Positions 34,965 through 47,200 are shown, numbered from the stretch's first letter. The stretch is DNA of 64,000 nt from Heterotrichella gracilis (GCA_032358255.1 JAULBX010020632.1:1-64000), one strand, 5' to 3'. Notes: a model not told the origin generated them from the letters alone. A program made the numbers and translations.

Positions 34965-37900
34965 ATGTCGGTTGCAGACAGATGCATGCATATTGCTCAC
35001 CACCCTGACTGCTGCGACTGTCCTATCTGCCTCCAAACACTGAACAGGATGGATAAACGACGACTAGAGCACGATGACAGTGTGCTTCGGAAGGCCAAGA
35101 AGTTTCTCAGGGAGAAGGGGGAGTCGATAGTAGGGCTTACGACTGCTGGAATTGTGACCAGAGCTGTGGACATGGAGTTTGAACCTGAAGCGTTTGGTAC
35201 GTCTCCAGCTGTTACAGTCTTGGCTTGGCAGCAAGACAGCTTTACAACTGACGCTTACTGAAGCTTTGTCCTGCAGATCCCATAGTGTGCCTGAAGGACC
35301 GCCGAGGTAAACTTTTGGTTGACATGCCCATCTGCATGCATGCTTGTAAGTGACTCCCCCAAACAATCACTTATATGTTATCACGCAGGGACTGGCAAGA
35401 TGCTTAGGGACTACCTGAAAAGCAAAGACCTTCCGGTGGGTGACTACCACGCGGTGCTAGTGGTCCAGGGAAGGAGGCCGAGACTGCACGTTCATGATCT
35501 GCTGAAGGCAATCGACCCAACTGCCCTACCGGTGCGTTGTTGGTTGTCACAATAGCAGCTTAGTCAAGGCTTTGTCAGCATGGCATTTGGCAACTGCTCA
35601 TTCTTCTTCTTCTTTGCAGGCGATCGACTGGTCTCAAGTGGCACAAACCTGTTTGAGCCGGAGCGATGGTGAAGCTGCAAGTGCTGTACAGAAGGCCTTT
35701 TACTCTACCGATCACTGCCTGTCCACTTTTGTGAGCGCCCAATTAGGTATGTTAAGCTGATTTTGTGTACTGAGTGATACTCGGTAAAGCTTTGGAGTGG
35801 ATACCCCCTTGACTGCTATGCACCTCTGCTCACAGGATGGCCCGAGACGAGCCCTCCAATTGATGGAGCAGCTCAGCAGGAGCCCACGCCTCACCAACAG
35901 CCAGAAACAGAGGATCAGCTCCTTTCTGCAGTGTTGATTCCCGGGGATGCACTGCCGCCCACAACAGCAGCGCAGCCCACAACAACAGCGCAGCCCACGA
36001 CAGCAGCGCAACCCACAACAACAACAGCACCCCTGGCGCAAACAGTGGCAGCATCCCACCCACCAGCAACAGCAACAGCTATGGGCGCACCACCAGCAAC
36101 AGCGGCACAATGCGCACCGCACATGGCAGCAGATACCAATGATGCGCATGCCTATCCACCGGTACCAATGCCCGCAGCACAAGCATTTGCAGCCCAACCG
36201 TCTACGCAGAACATGGCACTGTCTGGGCCTCAGCTGCCTTCTGCTGCATCTGGTTTCAGCCTTGAGGGTGGGCACATGCCCTTGCTTGCCAGCAGCGCAT
36301 TCCCTTCACACTATGGCATGGGGGAGGGCACCGCCACATTGGCGGATGCAAGGGGTTACAGACCGCCAGGCAACGCAGGGGGTGCAGCTGATGGCATGGG
36401 CAATTCTGATATGCAGCGGCCAGCAGGGCGCTTTGCAATGCTGCCACCAGGGCACCTGGCAATGCTGAGTCAGCTGGGCGGTGCATCTTCTCTCCCACCA
36501 CCCCTTCTCAGTGTGCATCAAGCGCCAGCTTCTAGTGCATTCCAAGCAGCTGCCAGCATAGGTCAAGATGTGGCTGTCGCGCACCCAGTGAGAGTCTCAG
36601 CCCTGACACATCACATGGTGCGTTCACTGCAATGAGTTTGGCGGTGTCATGTTTCAGGTGGATTAGCTCACGTTCCTTGCTGCAATTTACAAGTTCATGG
36701 TGATGCATCTGTTTGCCAATGAGTCTTGCAGTGCAAATGATGTACGTGGCATGACAACGGGTGTTTGCATGCTTATGCAGGGTAGCAACCTTGACGGTGA
36801 TGTGGGCGATGAGATGGGCATCTACAGCGGTATGGCACATGATGATGATGTACTTGAAGAAGCAGCTGGCCCAATGAGTGGTAATGCACAACCTGAAAGT
36901 ATGCCAACATTGCAGCCGCGGGGGGAGCATGCTGGTGGTGCAACAATCGTCTCCAATGCTGCAGCAGCTGCGCTGGCCTCCTCTTGGCTGCAACGCACTG
37001 TCCCTGGATTGCAGCTGGTCAACAACAACCTCGTTGACATTGCAGGCAGAACGTTGTTGGATGTTTGCCCCCCATCTGATCTGCAGCGTGTGCTGGACAG
37101 TCCATGCACCGAGGGGGAGATGGTGTGGAAGGCGCTAGCTGTCAAACTGCTTCACTTGGGGTATGTGGCCCTCTCCAACCCCGCCTCAGGAAAAGCAGAG
37201 CTGGCACAAAGTGCTGTGGCATTGATCAGCATGGGCAATCAGCTGGACTCCTCCGTGGTGCAACTGCAAGATGTGGCGCGCCAGTTGATGTTGCAGCATG
37301 CCAGAATGGTGACTCCGGGGGCAATGAGGCAAATGGAGCCAGCATTGTGGATGGGCATGGGCCTTCATGCACTGAGCCAGGGGTTGTGCCGGGAGAGCCA
37401 CGGGTGTGCGCTGGGCCAGTCTTGCTTGTGCAGCTCATCCAAGGCCCCAATCTGAGGTCGGATGCTCCAATGCCTACCGATGCTCCCCTGGTGTGCATGT
37501 GGCGGTTCACTTTGGGAAATGAAGTTGACAGCCAAGGGTTGCCAGCCTACATGTTTCTGCCGGACGACGTGTTTGCTGTGCGCAACGCGTCCAACCCTCC
37601 CAGTAGAAATGATGTCAGCAAGGTGAGGTGTGGGGCTTTTGGTGTTGCGTGGGATGTGGGTATGCCTACCCTGCAATTCCCTACTGAGTGTGCACTTCAT
37701 CTTGCCAGTTACAGTGCACTTCATGACCCATCTCAGCTCAAAGGCTGTTGGTGCCAATTATGCATTGTAACCCACCATCAGATACCCAGCATGAAAAGTC
37801 CTAATGGTTTCTATGTTGCATGTGCAGAAGGACAACTTCATGCAACGGAAGGGGGGTTCATTCATGGCGCCCAAGGCTGTATGGGACCGTGCTGTTGAGT

Positions 37901-38118
37901 CATATCGCTTGCGCAGCTTTGGCATGTCATTGGTGAAAGGGAAGTCACCATGTAAGCCATTGTTGTACGGCGATGGTTTTCTGGAGCTCATGCAAGTGAC
38001 TACCGACATGGCGAGTGACAGAATCGCTGCTGGATTGTCGTGGATCAAGTCAAGTACAGCTACCATAGTTGACCAGGCGAGCTGGGGTACCTGGAAGGGG
38101 AAGCAGCAAGGCAAGTGA
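34965..38118 (+). CDS. Unknown 786-aa protein carried by the transposon
   Basis: Eight exons (34965-35196, 35277-35345, 35389-35531, 35620-35746, 35836-36617, 36781-37308, 37434-37622, 37828-38118) have GT-AG borders and join in frame from ATG to TGA, so the gene appears intact. The N-terminus has a Cys/His knot (HHPDCCDCPIC) and a basic stretch (MDKRRLEH, RKAKKFLREK). A region near residues 95-190 looks globular (GKMLRDYLKSKDLPVGDYHA). It is followed by a low-complexity segment of QPTTAA repeats and a Met/Gly/Pro-rich stretch. The C-terminal ~250 residues look globular again (LVCMWRFTLGNEVDSQGLPA, MAPKAVWDRAVESYRLRSFG). I recognise no family. Its place between the inverted ends, convergent with the transposase, suggests a DNA-binding or accessory transposition protein, but that is inference. 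Confidence 0.75.
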
Positions 38119-39420
38119 CTGTTGTTCCATGGGGGCACACCCGCAGCGCAAATGGGTTGTCTAAGTGCTGGGTGAGCACACATTATGCTGAGGTGCACAA
38201 GGTTCATATAGCCGCTAGATTTTTTGCCGACAGTAGTGGTCAGATTTTAAAATTATGCAAACATGCTCTGCAACCCTGTCCTCGTGATGGCGGCCAGTGC
38301 AACCCACTGTGTATGGCGCTTAAGGCGGCGCTGCTGCAATCACTGTGACGCATTTTCTAGTTGTCCTAGATGCAGCGCTGCATGCTACATGTGCAAGAAG
38401 TTTAAGCACTGATGCGATTGTTGTGCAGCTACAAGTGACATTGTGATTGTAATATTAATCAATGCACTCATGGTGTGCGACCCATGGCGCATGCAATAAT
38501 ATGTTGCCGGCAGGAGTACATACGTATGTACTGCCGGTGTGTACCATATTAAATGGCATGCAGGGTAGCACCATAGGTCCACCATGGCAGCGCAATGCAC
38601 GAGGCAGTCACTGCTAGTCATTGCCGCAGCGGCATCAATGTTGCGCATGCATGAGTGGCTAGCCATCATGATGAGCGCTGCGCACGTGTCCCTTCACATG
38701 TTAAGGCCATATTAGCAACACCGCGCACATATTCACCTCACAATGCGACACTGTGACAGACTCTCGGAGAGTCATAATGCTGCCTGGTATACATGCTGCC
38801 ACACAGCTACTGATGGTGGGCCAGGCTGCGTACGGGTAGCATTTTGGATTTTATCTATGTACTTATGCAGCCATTGAATGTGCCAGACACAGAATTGTTG
38901 GCACAATGATAGTACATGCACCCGCCATGGCGCAGCTGGCTGTGCAGCCAGTTTTATGACTAGTACTTTGATTAAATGATAGTTGACTTGGGGGCTATGT
39001 GTAGCTGCAGCCTCACTTACTACGTATGATACGCCTACTAGCTATAACTTCTGACTCAGCCAATGCCAAAAGGCTTTTAGATTTAATTAGCCACAGTGTT
39101 GTAGTTGAGCTGGCCAAGCTGGGCGGTGTATAATTAAACATTGCAACAAATGTAACAACAGTTGTCGCGCTCAGTTAAATCAATTTAACTGAGCTGGCTG
39201 GCAATGCTCTTCTGAATCAACAGTTTAGTAAATAATGTAATACATTCAAGGTCAGAAGGCAATGCCACTGACAACAACCTTCAAGAGCTATCACCCTTCA
39301 AGGGCTATCATTCAGCATGCTGCAAATAAATTACAAACCTTTGCAAAGCTTTCACCATGGTGGAAGCAATTCAAGACAGACCAATGGCATGCACTGCCCA
39401 GTGTTGTGCCCAAGTGCGCA
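38119..39420. other. Spacer between the two convergent transposon genes
   Basis: This 1.3-kb stretch holds the 3' ends of both transposon genes. I saw no coding exon, tandem repeat or hairpin of note. It is rich in TGCATGC-type words. Confidence 0.5.
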
Positions 39421-39422
39421 AA

Positions 39423-42400
39423 CTATTGCTGATATGCACTATGTGCCCTAAGCCGCGCCACTTTCTTCCTGTTCCAATCGTCCAGAAACAAGCGCACATT
39501 AAACATGAATGCCTCTTGCCCCATCTGTGTTATGCTAGCTTTGATGCGCCTCAATGCGCTATTGCACTGCTCAGCTATTTGCGAGTTCAACCTCGCCAAC
39601 TCTGGTGCCTCATACAAAACCAAATTGTAGCTGCGGGCGCATGCATGGTGATTCCGCCAATGAAACCGGTCAACCAAAAATCGTGTATTCCCGAAAAAAT
39701 TGGGCTCCCGATTGAGACAGTAATCTTGCAGAGAACATGCAAAATCATAGACCACCACACGCGGGGCCCTTGCAAACCTGGTCAGCAATAATGTGAATGC
39801 CTCATCACGCCCTTCAGCAACAGGCAACATGTAAAAGCCGTAGCACACACCGTGCTTGCAAAACCAAGTGAAAACCCCCCCGGTGCGACGCCCATGCATG
39901 GAAAATGCATGGGTGCACTCAGAGGTGTTGTCCCTTTCAGAATCCATGGCATAATGACCACGTGGTCTGACCTGTGGCACCTCTGTGCATATGCCACTGT
40001 GAAGGCATGCATCTGTGTTGCACGATGGGGGTGCTTGGGGGGAAACAACAGGGGCAACGGGTGGACCTGACATGCATTCCTCTGTTTTGTGAACCAAATG
40101 CGAGAAAACAGTGGCAAGGATATCAGGAAACTGCGCACCACCCGCATTCACCACGCCCCCCCCCGTCTGCTGAATAGCGTCAATCAAATGGGCAATGATG
40201 GGTGAATCACCCCTCAAATGGACAGCATCACCAAAAGAAATCATGCCTGGAGCATGCTGAAGAAGCCGGTGGAAAAAACCCGCTGTCCAGGGTGGAAAAT
40301 ATGATACAACGGGGCTGTCAGAGGCCAAGACTTCAACAAAATGGGAGATTTTAATGCGCTGCTCAACGGTAAGGCGCATGCCTGCAATCTGGTTATGTAT
40401 CCATAGGAAAACCTCTGCACACTGGATAGTGTCCGCCATATCCAACAACACCTCCATGTCACCAACAGGATTGAAGGGTCATGCTGATGGTGGCTGGCCC
40501 CGCATGGCATGGTTCCCGCCGTTGACATAGTGCGCAAACCGCAGAATGGCTTGCTGCGCAGCCGGTCTGCGCGCCGCCAACCCACGCACCCCACATGCGC
40601 ACCGATCTGCACGTGAGTGGCACCGCTCCACCTGAGGCTGATTGGTGTCATGACCGGTGATGTCAGTGCCGTGGTAGAAACGCTGCTGTATGGTAGCGTG
40701 CGTTGCATCCCCAACCAAAATGTCTGGGGAGTCACCGCACAGTGGGCACTGAAACGTGTACTGCCGCTGCAAGTTGTATGCAAACCGGTAGTAGCAACGC
40801 CGGAACGTGGAGATGGAACAAAATGACTGCACTGGAGGAGGCTGCCCCCCCAATGCCTCCTCCTCCTCCAATTTTAGCTGCCGCACATACCCCCCTAGGC
40901 TGCAACCTTCGGCGATGAACTGCCTTATGTAGTTGTAAATCAGTTGCAGGCTCATGTAGGTTTGCTCGCTGTACTTGAACAAACCCCACTGCTCGGCTTG
41001 ATGGTGGTCAAACACGGATGTGCAGCAGCCATGTGGGCACTTGAGGTCACAAACGATGACCGAGCTGCTCCTCAATGGCCAGGGCTGATGCAACGCAGCA
41101 CTGGGCTCGCGCACCACCAAGCGGCTTCTCCAATGTCCAGCAGTGAATGGCGCCCCGCAATTAGCCAGGGCCCCACATGAGCAGCTTGCCTGGCAGCCCT
41201 CAATGCCTGGGCAGCTCGCCGGGTGGAGAGGATGGATGTAGGTGTATGCTCCATGCTGGCCGCATTGTACCATGTGATGGAAATCCATCTGCTGGCGGAT
41301 GGTGGCTGTGGGTGGATACACGGTACCAGGTCCTACCCGCTGAAAAATGGTGGATGGGTCATCCTGCCGCGGATCGTCACCCCCCTCCTGCTGCAGCTGG
41401 GCCTCCTCCTCGAGGTCGAGGTTGCTGTCATCCTCAGGCCCCACGCCATTGACTTGCAGGTGGCTGCGGACAGCTTGTACACATGGGCAGCGGTTGCCAT
41501 GGACCCCCCCACGTGTCCTGCAGCTGTATGCTGGGCCTTGCGGCGTGGCGGTCACTGCAACAAAGCTTCCCCTCGCCCAGTAGCACGTAGGCGCAGCCCC
41601 ACGCACAAAATTGTTTCTGCTTTGGATTGGCACAACATCCCCATCCTGAGGCGCAGCCTGCTGTAGAAGAGCACTGGCATGCACCCGCACAAAATCCACA
41701 TGCACGCATCGAGGCGACAGCATGGCCATTTGCACCCCCGTTGCATAGGTGTCGCAGGTGCACCGGGCTGGGCGCTGCCCATCCACAGGCACATTCACCT
41801 AGGCAAACAATAGCGTGGCTGTGAGTATTGCTGGCAAACATGGTGGGCAATGGCTACACAGGTATCACTATGATATGATCAGTCAAGGTTGCTACACTGC
41901 CCTGCCCACAAGTGAATGTACATCAGAGAGGGATTGCACACTGAACATGGACACTAAACATTGCACTCTACACGTTGCACACTTGCACATCAAAGTAGGA
42001 GACTCATCAACTTGTGGCACTGTCATGAAAAGAAGTGTAGTTGGTGGCGGTTCACTTTGTGCCAACACCCTGTATCCCTCACCCTGTCCAGACATGCCCT
42101 ACCTTCTCAGGTGTTCTGCCCACAATCCCAGTGACAGCCTCCATGGTGGGTAATGCCCAGCACCGCTCCACACCACCATGCCCATCGTGGTGGTGCATGT
42201 CAATGCACACATCCTGAAGGCGAATAGGCCAGTAGAGAGAATGGTCGATCTCCAGTCTTGCGGCATACCACTCTGAGGTGCCCTGTGCTGCGTCCAGGCC
42301 CCTGAGGACAGCATCAGCAGCAGCTCGCCGAGTTGGCCCAATGTGGGGTTGTGCGTGGGTGCTAGCGCTGCGTCCAGCAGCAGCAGCTGCTGGGCCTGTC

Positions 42401-42537
42401 CGTCCACTGGCAGAGGCTGTTGCTGTTTGGTCCCGGTGATTTGCTTGCGCATGGACTGCGCCACTGATATGCTGCTGCCAGAAGGGGTCTGAGAATACAC
42501 TTGAGAGGTTGGGGCTGGAGAGGGTGTGCACACTCAA
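39423..42537 (-). CDS. KDZ-like (CxC-associated) transposase
   Basis: Two exons are clear: ~42537-42103 and 41798-39423, joined in phase (TPEK|VNVPVDG). The 5' end is uncertain; the frame is open beyond 42537 without an ATG, and a further exon may lie at 42600-42720. In order the protein has a SWIM-like Cys cluster (YSC..RGGVHGNRCPC), a second Cys cluster near 41200 (CSCGALANCG), FQCPLCGDSPDILVGDATHA with a first candidate catalytic Asp, VVVYDFACSLQDYCLNREPN then VDRFHWRNHHACA with a second Asp, and NSQIAEQCNSALRRIKASIT with a candidate Glu. This D-D-E layout with CP.C...D, YD.AC and FH..NH resembles Kyakuja-Dileera-Zisupton transposases and their CxC-associated relatives. A single in-frame TGA at 40479-40481 splits the long exon, so this copy is probably inactive unless the codon is removed from the transcript. 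Confidence 0.72.
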
Positions 42538-42599
42538 GTCGCCACTTGGTCTGACTGAATAAAGCCAAGCTACTGCTCCCCTTGTTGCACAAACTGCGG

Positions 42600-43380
42600 A
42601 GTCCCGGCTGTGTTCTTGATCGTGTTGACCAAGCTGTCGTACTCCCTCAGCGGCCGTAGCGGGAGGGTTTGAGCTGTTGCTTCAGGGACCGTTACAAGCT
42701 GTACACTGCTGAAGCCACCGTCAAGACCCGTCTGGCGACGCAACCAAAGCTGTGTCTCAGGCCGTACAGCCACAGAATGGAGTGTTGGCGAAGCAACGAC
42801 TTTGATGGTAGTGCCTTGAACTACAAAGCCGAAGATAACGCAGCCAGTCTTGGTGTGGAGAGAGGCCAGGCTATTCAAGAATATCCCAGAAGTAACTAGC
42901 CATGTTGCAGCAAGTCTGGAAGGCATCCTATGCAACAAGTCATGCGAGAAGTCAGAATAAGGACAAGGAATGTAACGGATAGCATACACGGTTTGCAGAC
43001 AGGGAGGCTTGCAAGGTACAGCGAAAACAAGCTCTACCATGCTACCCACAGGCGGCAACTCATGAAGACCCAATCCTACAGCAGGAACACACGTTATGTG
43101 CTCATACCTTTAAAGTCGTTGACCCACTATAGAAAGCTACTCTTGTGGAGCATGGTATGCACCTGGAAAGCTCTCAGATCACTCTCATCCCTGCACCGAA
43201 AAGCATTGCATCATTTCGCCCATATACGCGTTACATCAACAACGCACAAAGACAGCGTTCACCCACTGCGTACCTGACAACCCTAGCTCGTCGTAGCGGT
43301 CAAGTCTGCACACTTCGAGCTGTGTTATGGTGCCTGTATATGTGTTTTGCTCCTGCTTTTTCCCTCCTGCTGCACTCTTC
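42600..43380. other. Right inner flank of the transposon, possible first transposase exon
   Basis: The minus-strand frame at ~42720-42590 (LDGGFSSVQLVTVPEATAQT onward) is plausible coding sequence just upstream of the transposase and could be an extra exon. Beyond it to 43380 nothing is recognised. Confidence 0.35.
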
Positions 43381-43384
43381 CACA

Positions 43385-43580
43385 CTGCCTGCCAAGTTGA
43401 TTGCCAAGTGATTTCCAGCTGATTATCAAGCTGATTGTCAAGCTGATTGCCAAGCTGATTGCCAAGTTGATTGTCATCTAAAACGCGACACTGTCGACAC
43501 TGGCTCGAACCTGCCGGGCGGACCCGTGCGGACTAGTCCGCCGGTCCGCCCAGTCCGCCGTCCGCCCGTCCGCCGTGGAT
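43385..43580. repeat. Right terminal and subterminal repeats of the transposon
   Basis: Seven or so units of GCTGATTGCCAA type run from 43390 to 43475, inverted with respect to the left array. They are followed by AAAACGCGACACTG, the GGCTCGAACC block, the GCGGACTAGTCCGC palindrome, and repeated GTCCGCC words up to GCCGTGGAT at 43580. Confidence 0.75.
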
Positions 43581-43931
43581 ACTGCCATAAGGGATCTCAA
43601 GATGAACATATTGTCGGTTGTCCGGAAGCCTTTCCTAAACCCCGCTTGACCTCTAGCCCGGACGCCGTTCGTTTTTGCCCAATTGCTTAGTCGTTGATCA
43701 AGGATAGTGGCATAAATCTTGCCTAATGCGTCTCCAACAGTGATGCCTCTGTAATTCATTGGGTCTGCAGGGGTCCCTACTTTTGAAGATGGGGTGAATA
43801 ACTCCGGTGGCACATTGCTCGGGATAACCTTGTTTGAAAACCTTGTGATAAATCGTGTACAAAACAAGGTTTTCAAACAAGTTAATATTGCATTGATATG
43901 AACTCATTGCTTTTTGGTGTTCTGAGGGCAT
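43581..43931 (-). mobile_element. LINE reverse-transcriptase fragment
   Basis: Translated on minus, 43876-43590 gives NYRGITVGDALGKIYATILD, then QAGFRKGFRTTDNMFILRSL. This is the finger and palm part of a non-LTR retrotransposon reverse transcriptase. The preceding part (ENLVLYTIYHKVFKQGYPEQ then CATGVIHPIFKS) is in another frame, so a frameshift lies near 43790. The fragment is cut off at its downstream side exactly where the transposon begins, and the catalytic YADD box is not present. It may belong to the LINE family whose 3' ends occur elsewhere in the window. Confidence 0.85.
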
Positions 43932-44278
43932 AGAGGGCCCAAGTTCTCCTTAAATGTGCATGCAAATGTGTCAAGTAGCGGATACTCCCACCACGGGTCA
44001 TGTCTTAACGTTTATGCAATAGTTATCTAACTGGTAACCCAGTAGGTAACTGTAGTTTTCGGTGGACCGTTGCTGACGTTGTTGGAGGTCCCCCGAGTCG
44101 CCTAGGCACATGAGCTTGGCTTGTCGAGCAAATAGTAAGCAAGTGGGCGATTGTTTCCGTGCTGTTGCTTCTCAAGTTTGACTGGGCTGAAACTCACTAC
44201 TGACTGGTCGGGAAGCATTTGTGACCTGGATTTACCAGGCTGTGTATCCTACAATTGGTGAGGAGGATATCCAACTCG

Positions 44279-47200
44279 ATGGAGGACCCATGTAGATCTG
44301 CCAGACGTCTCCAGGCCTTGAGCCAGCAACTACAAGATGCCAAGATGTCCTCTAGTGGCAAGCTGGGGGATTTCTGCCCAACGGAACTGTACCTCTTTCT
44401 TGTCAGGGACAACTTGGACATGCGGTCCAAGATATTCGACTTCCTTCAGGTGGCGCTGAAACTGGGTTTGGTTAACAACCACACACGCGACCCAGCTTGC
44501 TTCTTAGCTATTGCAGTGGGTGCATGGATGTGGGCAGACTGCCGTTTGCGCATAGTGCAATTCTCAAGGGTAACTTTCGAAGTGAACAACCTCTGCTACT
44601 GTGTAGGACCCACTGTACAGACCAAACCACTACCTGTCCTTAATGGACTTCAGAGAGCTTACCCTGCAACGCTTCAAGAAGTTCGCGGACCGCCAGTTCT
44701 TCTCAGTCCGGGACTACACGCGAGGTATTTTCGTGTTAGTTTGGCAATATTTCACGAAGGTTGCTGCAGAGTTTGTTGCACTCTAGCTTACACAGACTAC
44801 TTCAGCCCCAACCCTTCTACGCAGATCCTCTCAAGTTCATTGCTGCACTTGAGTGCCTGTGCTACTCCGATTACTCTCTGTACATCAAGGCAGGAGTGCA
44901 CTTCACACTGTGTGGTGGCACCATTGCCAAGTGCGGGACACAGAAGCACCATGATGCGTTTTTACCAAAGATCGATGATCTGTCCCTTCCTGGCTGCTTT
45001 GCCATGACAGAAACTGCCCATGGCTCCAACGTCATGGGCATTGAGACTCAGGTACTGTACAACAAATAATGCGCATAAACCTTCCTCCCACAGTGAATCT
45101 GCCTCCACCCTTCAATTTTACCCAGTAACGCATGTGCAGGCTTGGTACGACAAACACGCTGGCGCTTTTGTCATCCATACTCCCAACGACCTGGCTTCCA
45201 AATTCTGGATAGGTGGTGCAGCACAGCATGGCAAGGTAAACGCCTCTCTAGGCAGCTGGCATACAATAATGGCCTGACCCTAGGGACCATTCGGTGGTTC
45301 CTACCCTAAGAACCCAGTGTTTCAAGCAATTACATACTGTTGAAGCATATCTGTGTCATGGCTTTGTGTTTTGTGGGGGCTTGAGCAAGGAAATTGGAAG
45401 CCATTAGCGCCAGTATGTCACCTCACTTGCCATATTGGACTATCCTGTGCAAAACAAACCCATGCCAATTTTGCGACCATAAATTGTTTGCAGTTGGATT
45501 CAGAACGGTGCAGGTCAACCTGTTTGTCCCACTCTATGCCATACCGGGTTGGAGATAACATGGGGTGGGGTGTCTCCATGTATAGCTAAGTTTCAAGGAA
45601 TTGCTTGCATGGGTCTGGAAAACAGAATTATTTCACTGCCTTCTGCCCCTAGGTACCTAATATATGGCACCAGGGGTGGTAGTTTGTAAACCTTCCTGAT
45701 TTATGTATCAACACCCGTGGCCTTACTGAATATGTATACCCACACCATGTGCGGTCGCTGTAGTGTAACACTCAGGCAAATGCCTGCCCTGTGTAGGTGT
45801 GCGCCGTGTTTGCCCAGCTGACCGTGAATGGCAAGTGGGAGGGCCCTCATGTTTTTGTGGTGCGCATCCGCGACGACGATGCAAATCTTATGCCTGGCGT
45901 GCGCATCACCGACCATGGTCCCAAAATGGGCCTCAATGGTGTGGACAATGGGCGCATCTGGTTCAATCATGTGCGCGTGCCTCGCGATGCACTGCTGGAT
46001 TCTATCTCGCAGGTGGATGCGGAGGGCAACTACCACAGCTCTATAGCATCTGTGTCACAGCGCTTTGGCGTGGTGGTGGGTGGGTTGACGACAGGTACGC
46101 TGCAGCTGTATGGCATGTGAGAATGGCACAATCACTAATTTATACTTACGTACATGCATTACATCTTAACTTACTCACAAACACTAATGAAATAAACAAA
46201 ACCCTAAAAGATGCATTTATTGCCTAATTTTTAATATGTAAAGTACATATCCATATTTTTGTAAGCAGACCTATCAAAAACCCAGTGCTGTTTGTACTGT
46301 CTATACTGTCCATGCTGCCAGGGTCCACCATCACTTGTGGATGGTAATGCCTGGGTCATGCTTGCCAATATCACGTGGGCTGATGAAGGCACGGTAATGG
46401 CACCAAGCTGGTGCCATGGTAATGGCACCAGCTTGGCTTGAGCAGAAGATCATTGCTGCAAAACTGCTCTTGCCAACCTATCTTGCGTGGCTGTAGGCCG
46501 CATCCTGATCGCTTCTGGTGCAATTGACGCCTCCAAGATCGGCCTGACCATTGCCATCAGGTACAGCTGCCAGCGGCCCCAGTTTGGCAACAAAATGATC
46601 ATGGAGTACATCACGCACCAGCGCAGGCTGCTTCCGGGCCTGGCCACGGTGTATGCCTACCACTGCTCCATGCTCAAGCTCAAGGTGAGGGTACTTACAT
46701 GTGGCAGCGATCCATGTACCGGCTGATAGTACCACACTTGAACCAACGAGGTCGGCATTCCATATACCCCACACACTGGATGGTGAACACGCATGTCATC
46801 AGCGTGCCATTAAAAGGAATGATATTTACAATAGAAAGCAGAACCCTAGCTTGGGTTCTACCAATAGCATCTGGAATCCTCCATTAGGAGGTTTGATGGC
46901 AGAGTCTAGAACCTACAGACCCACTAAGGGATGGCCATCAAGCCTGCGGAACAGGTATTAGGAGTATGTGCAGCTATTTCGCAATCCCTTTGGGCTGCAG
47001 CACCTACGCTGTGAGCTGAGGGCTACATGATCATGAAGAGCATAGCAGCTCATTTGCCCAAGATCTCCAAGGCTACTCCATTCATGTCCACTGTGTATGC
47101 ATGTCTGTTACAATGCGCTTGGTTAGCCAGGTTCTTTGAGGTGGGCCAATTTACAGGATTTAGGGCAATGTCAGGCATGACTGTGGCGGTCCTGCAGTAA

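Larger units (their letters stand above)
33943..43580. mobile_element. KDZ-like DNA transposon, ~9.6 kb, two convergent genes
   Basis: The two ends are inverted copies. ATCCACGGCGGAC opens the left end at 33943, and its reverse complement closes the right end at 43568-43580. Both ends then have GGCGGA-rich sequence, the palindromic GCGGACTAGTCCGC block (34548-34561 left, 43529-43542 right), a GTCGCGTTT(C/T)AG block, and an array of GGCAATCAACT-type repeats (34712-34800 left, 43390-43475 right, inverted). Inside are an unknown 786-residue gene on plus and a KDZ-like transposase gene on minus, tail to tail. On the left about 500 bases with an AT-rich microsatellite separate the outer GGCGGA part from the inner palindrome, so that end seems to have taken an insertion. 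I could not identify a clean target-site duplication. The superfamily rests on the transposase. Confidence 0.75.

Noticed and set aside
34965-38118. TET/JBP-type dioxygenase in the KDZ-like element, since such pairs are known in some fungi and algae
   Set aside because: I found no HxD...H iron-binding pattern or other dioxygenase motif in the 786-residue protein.
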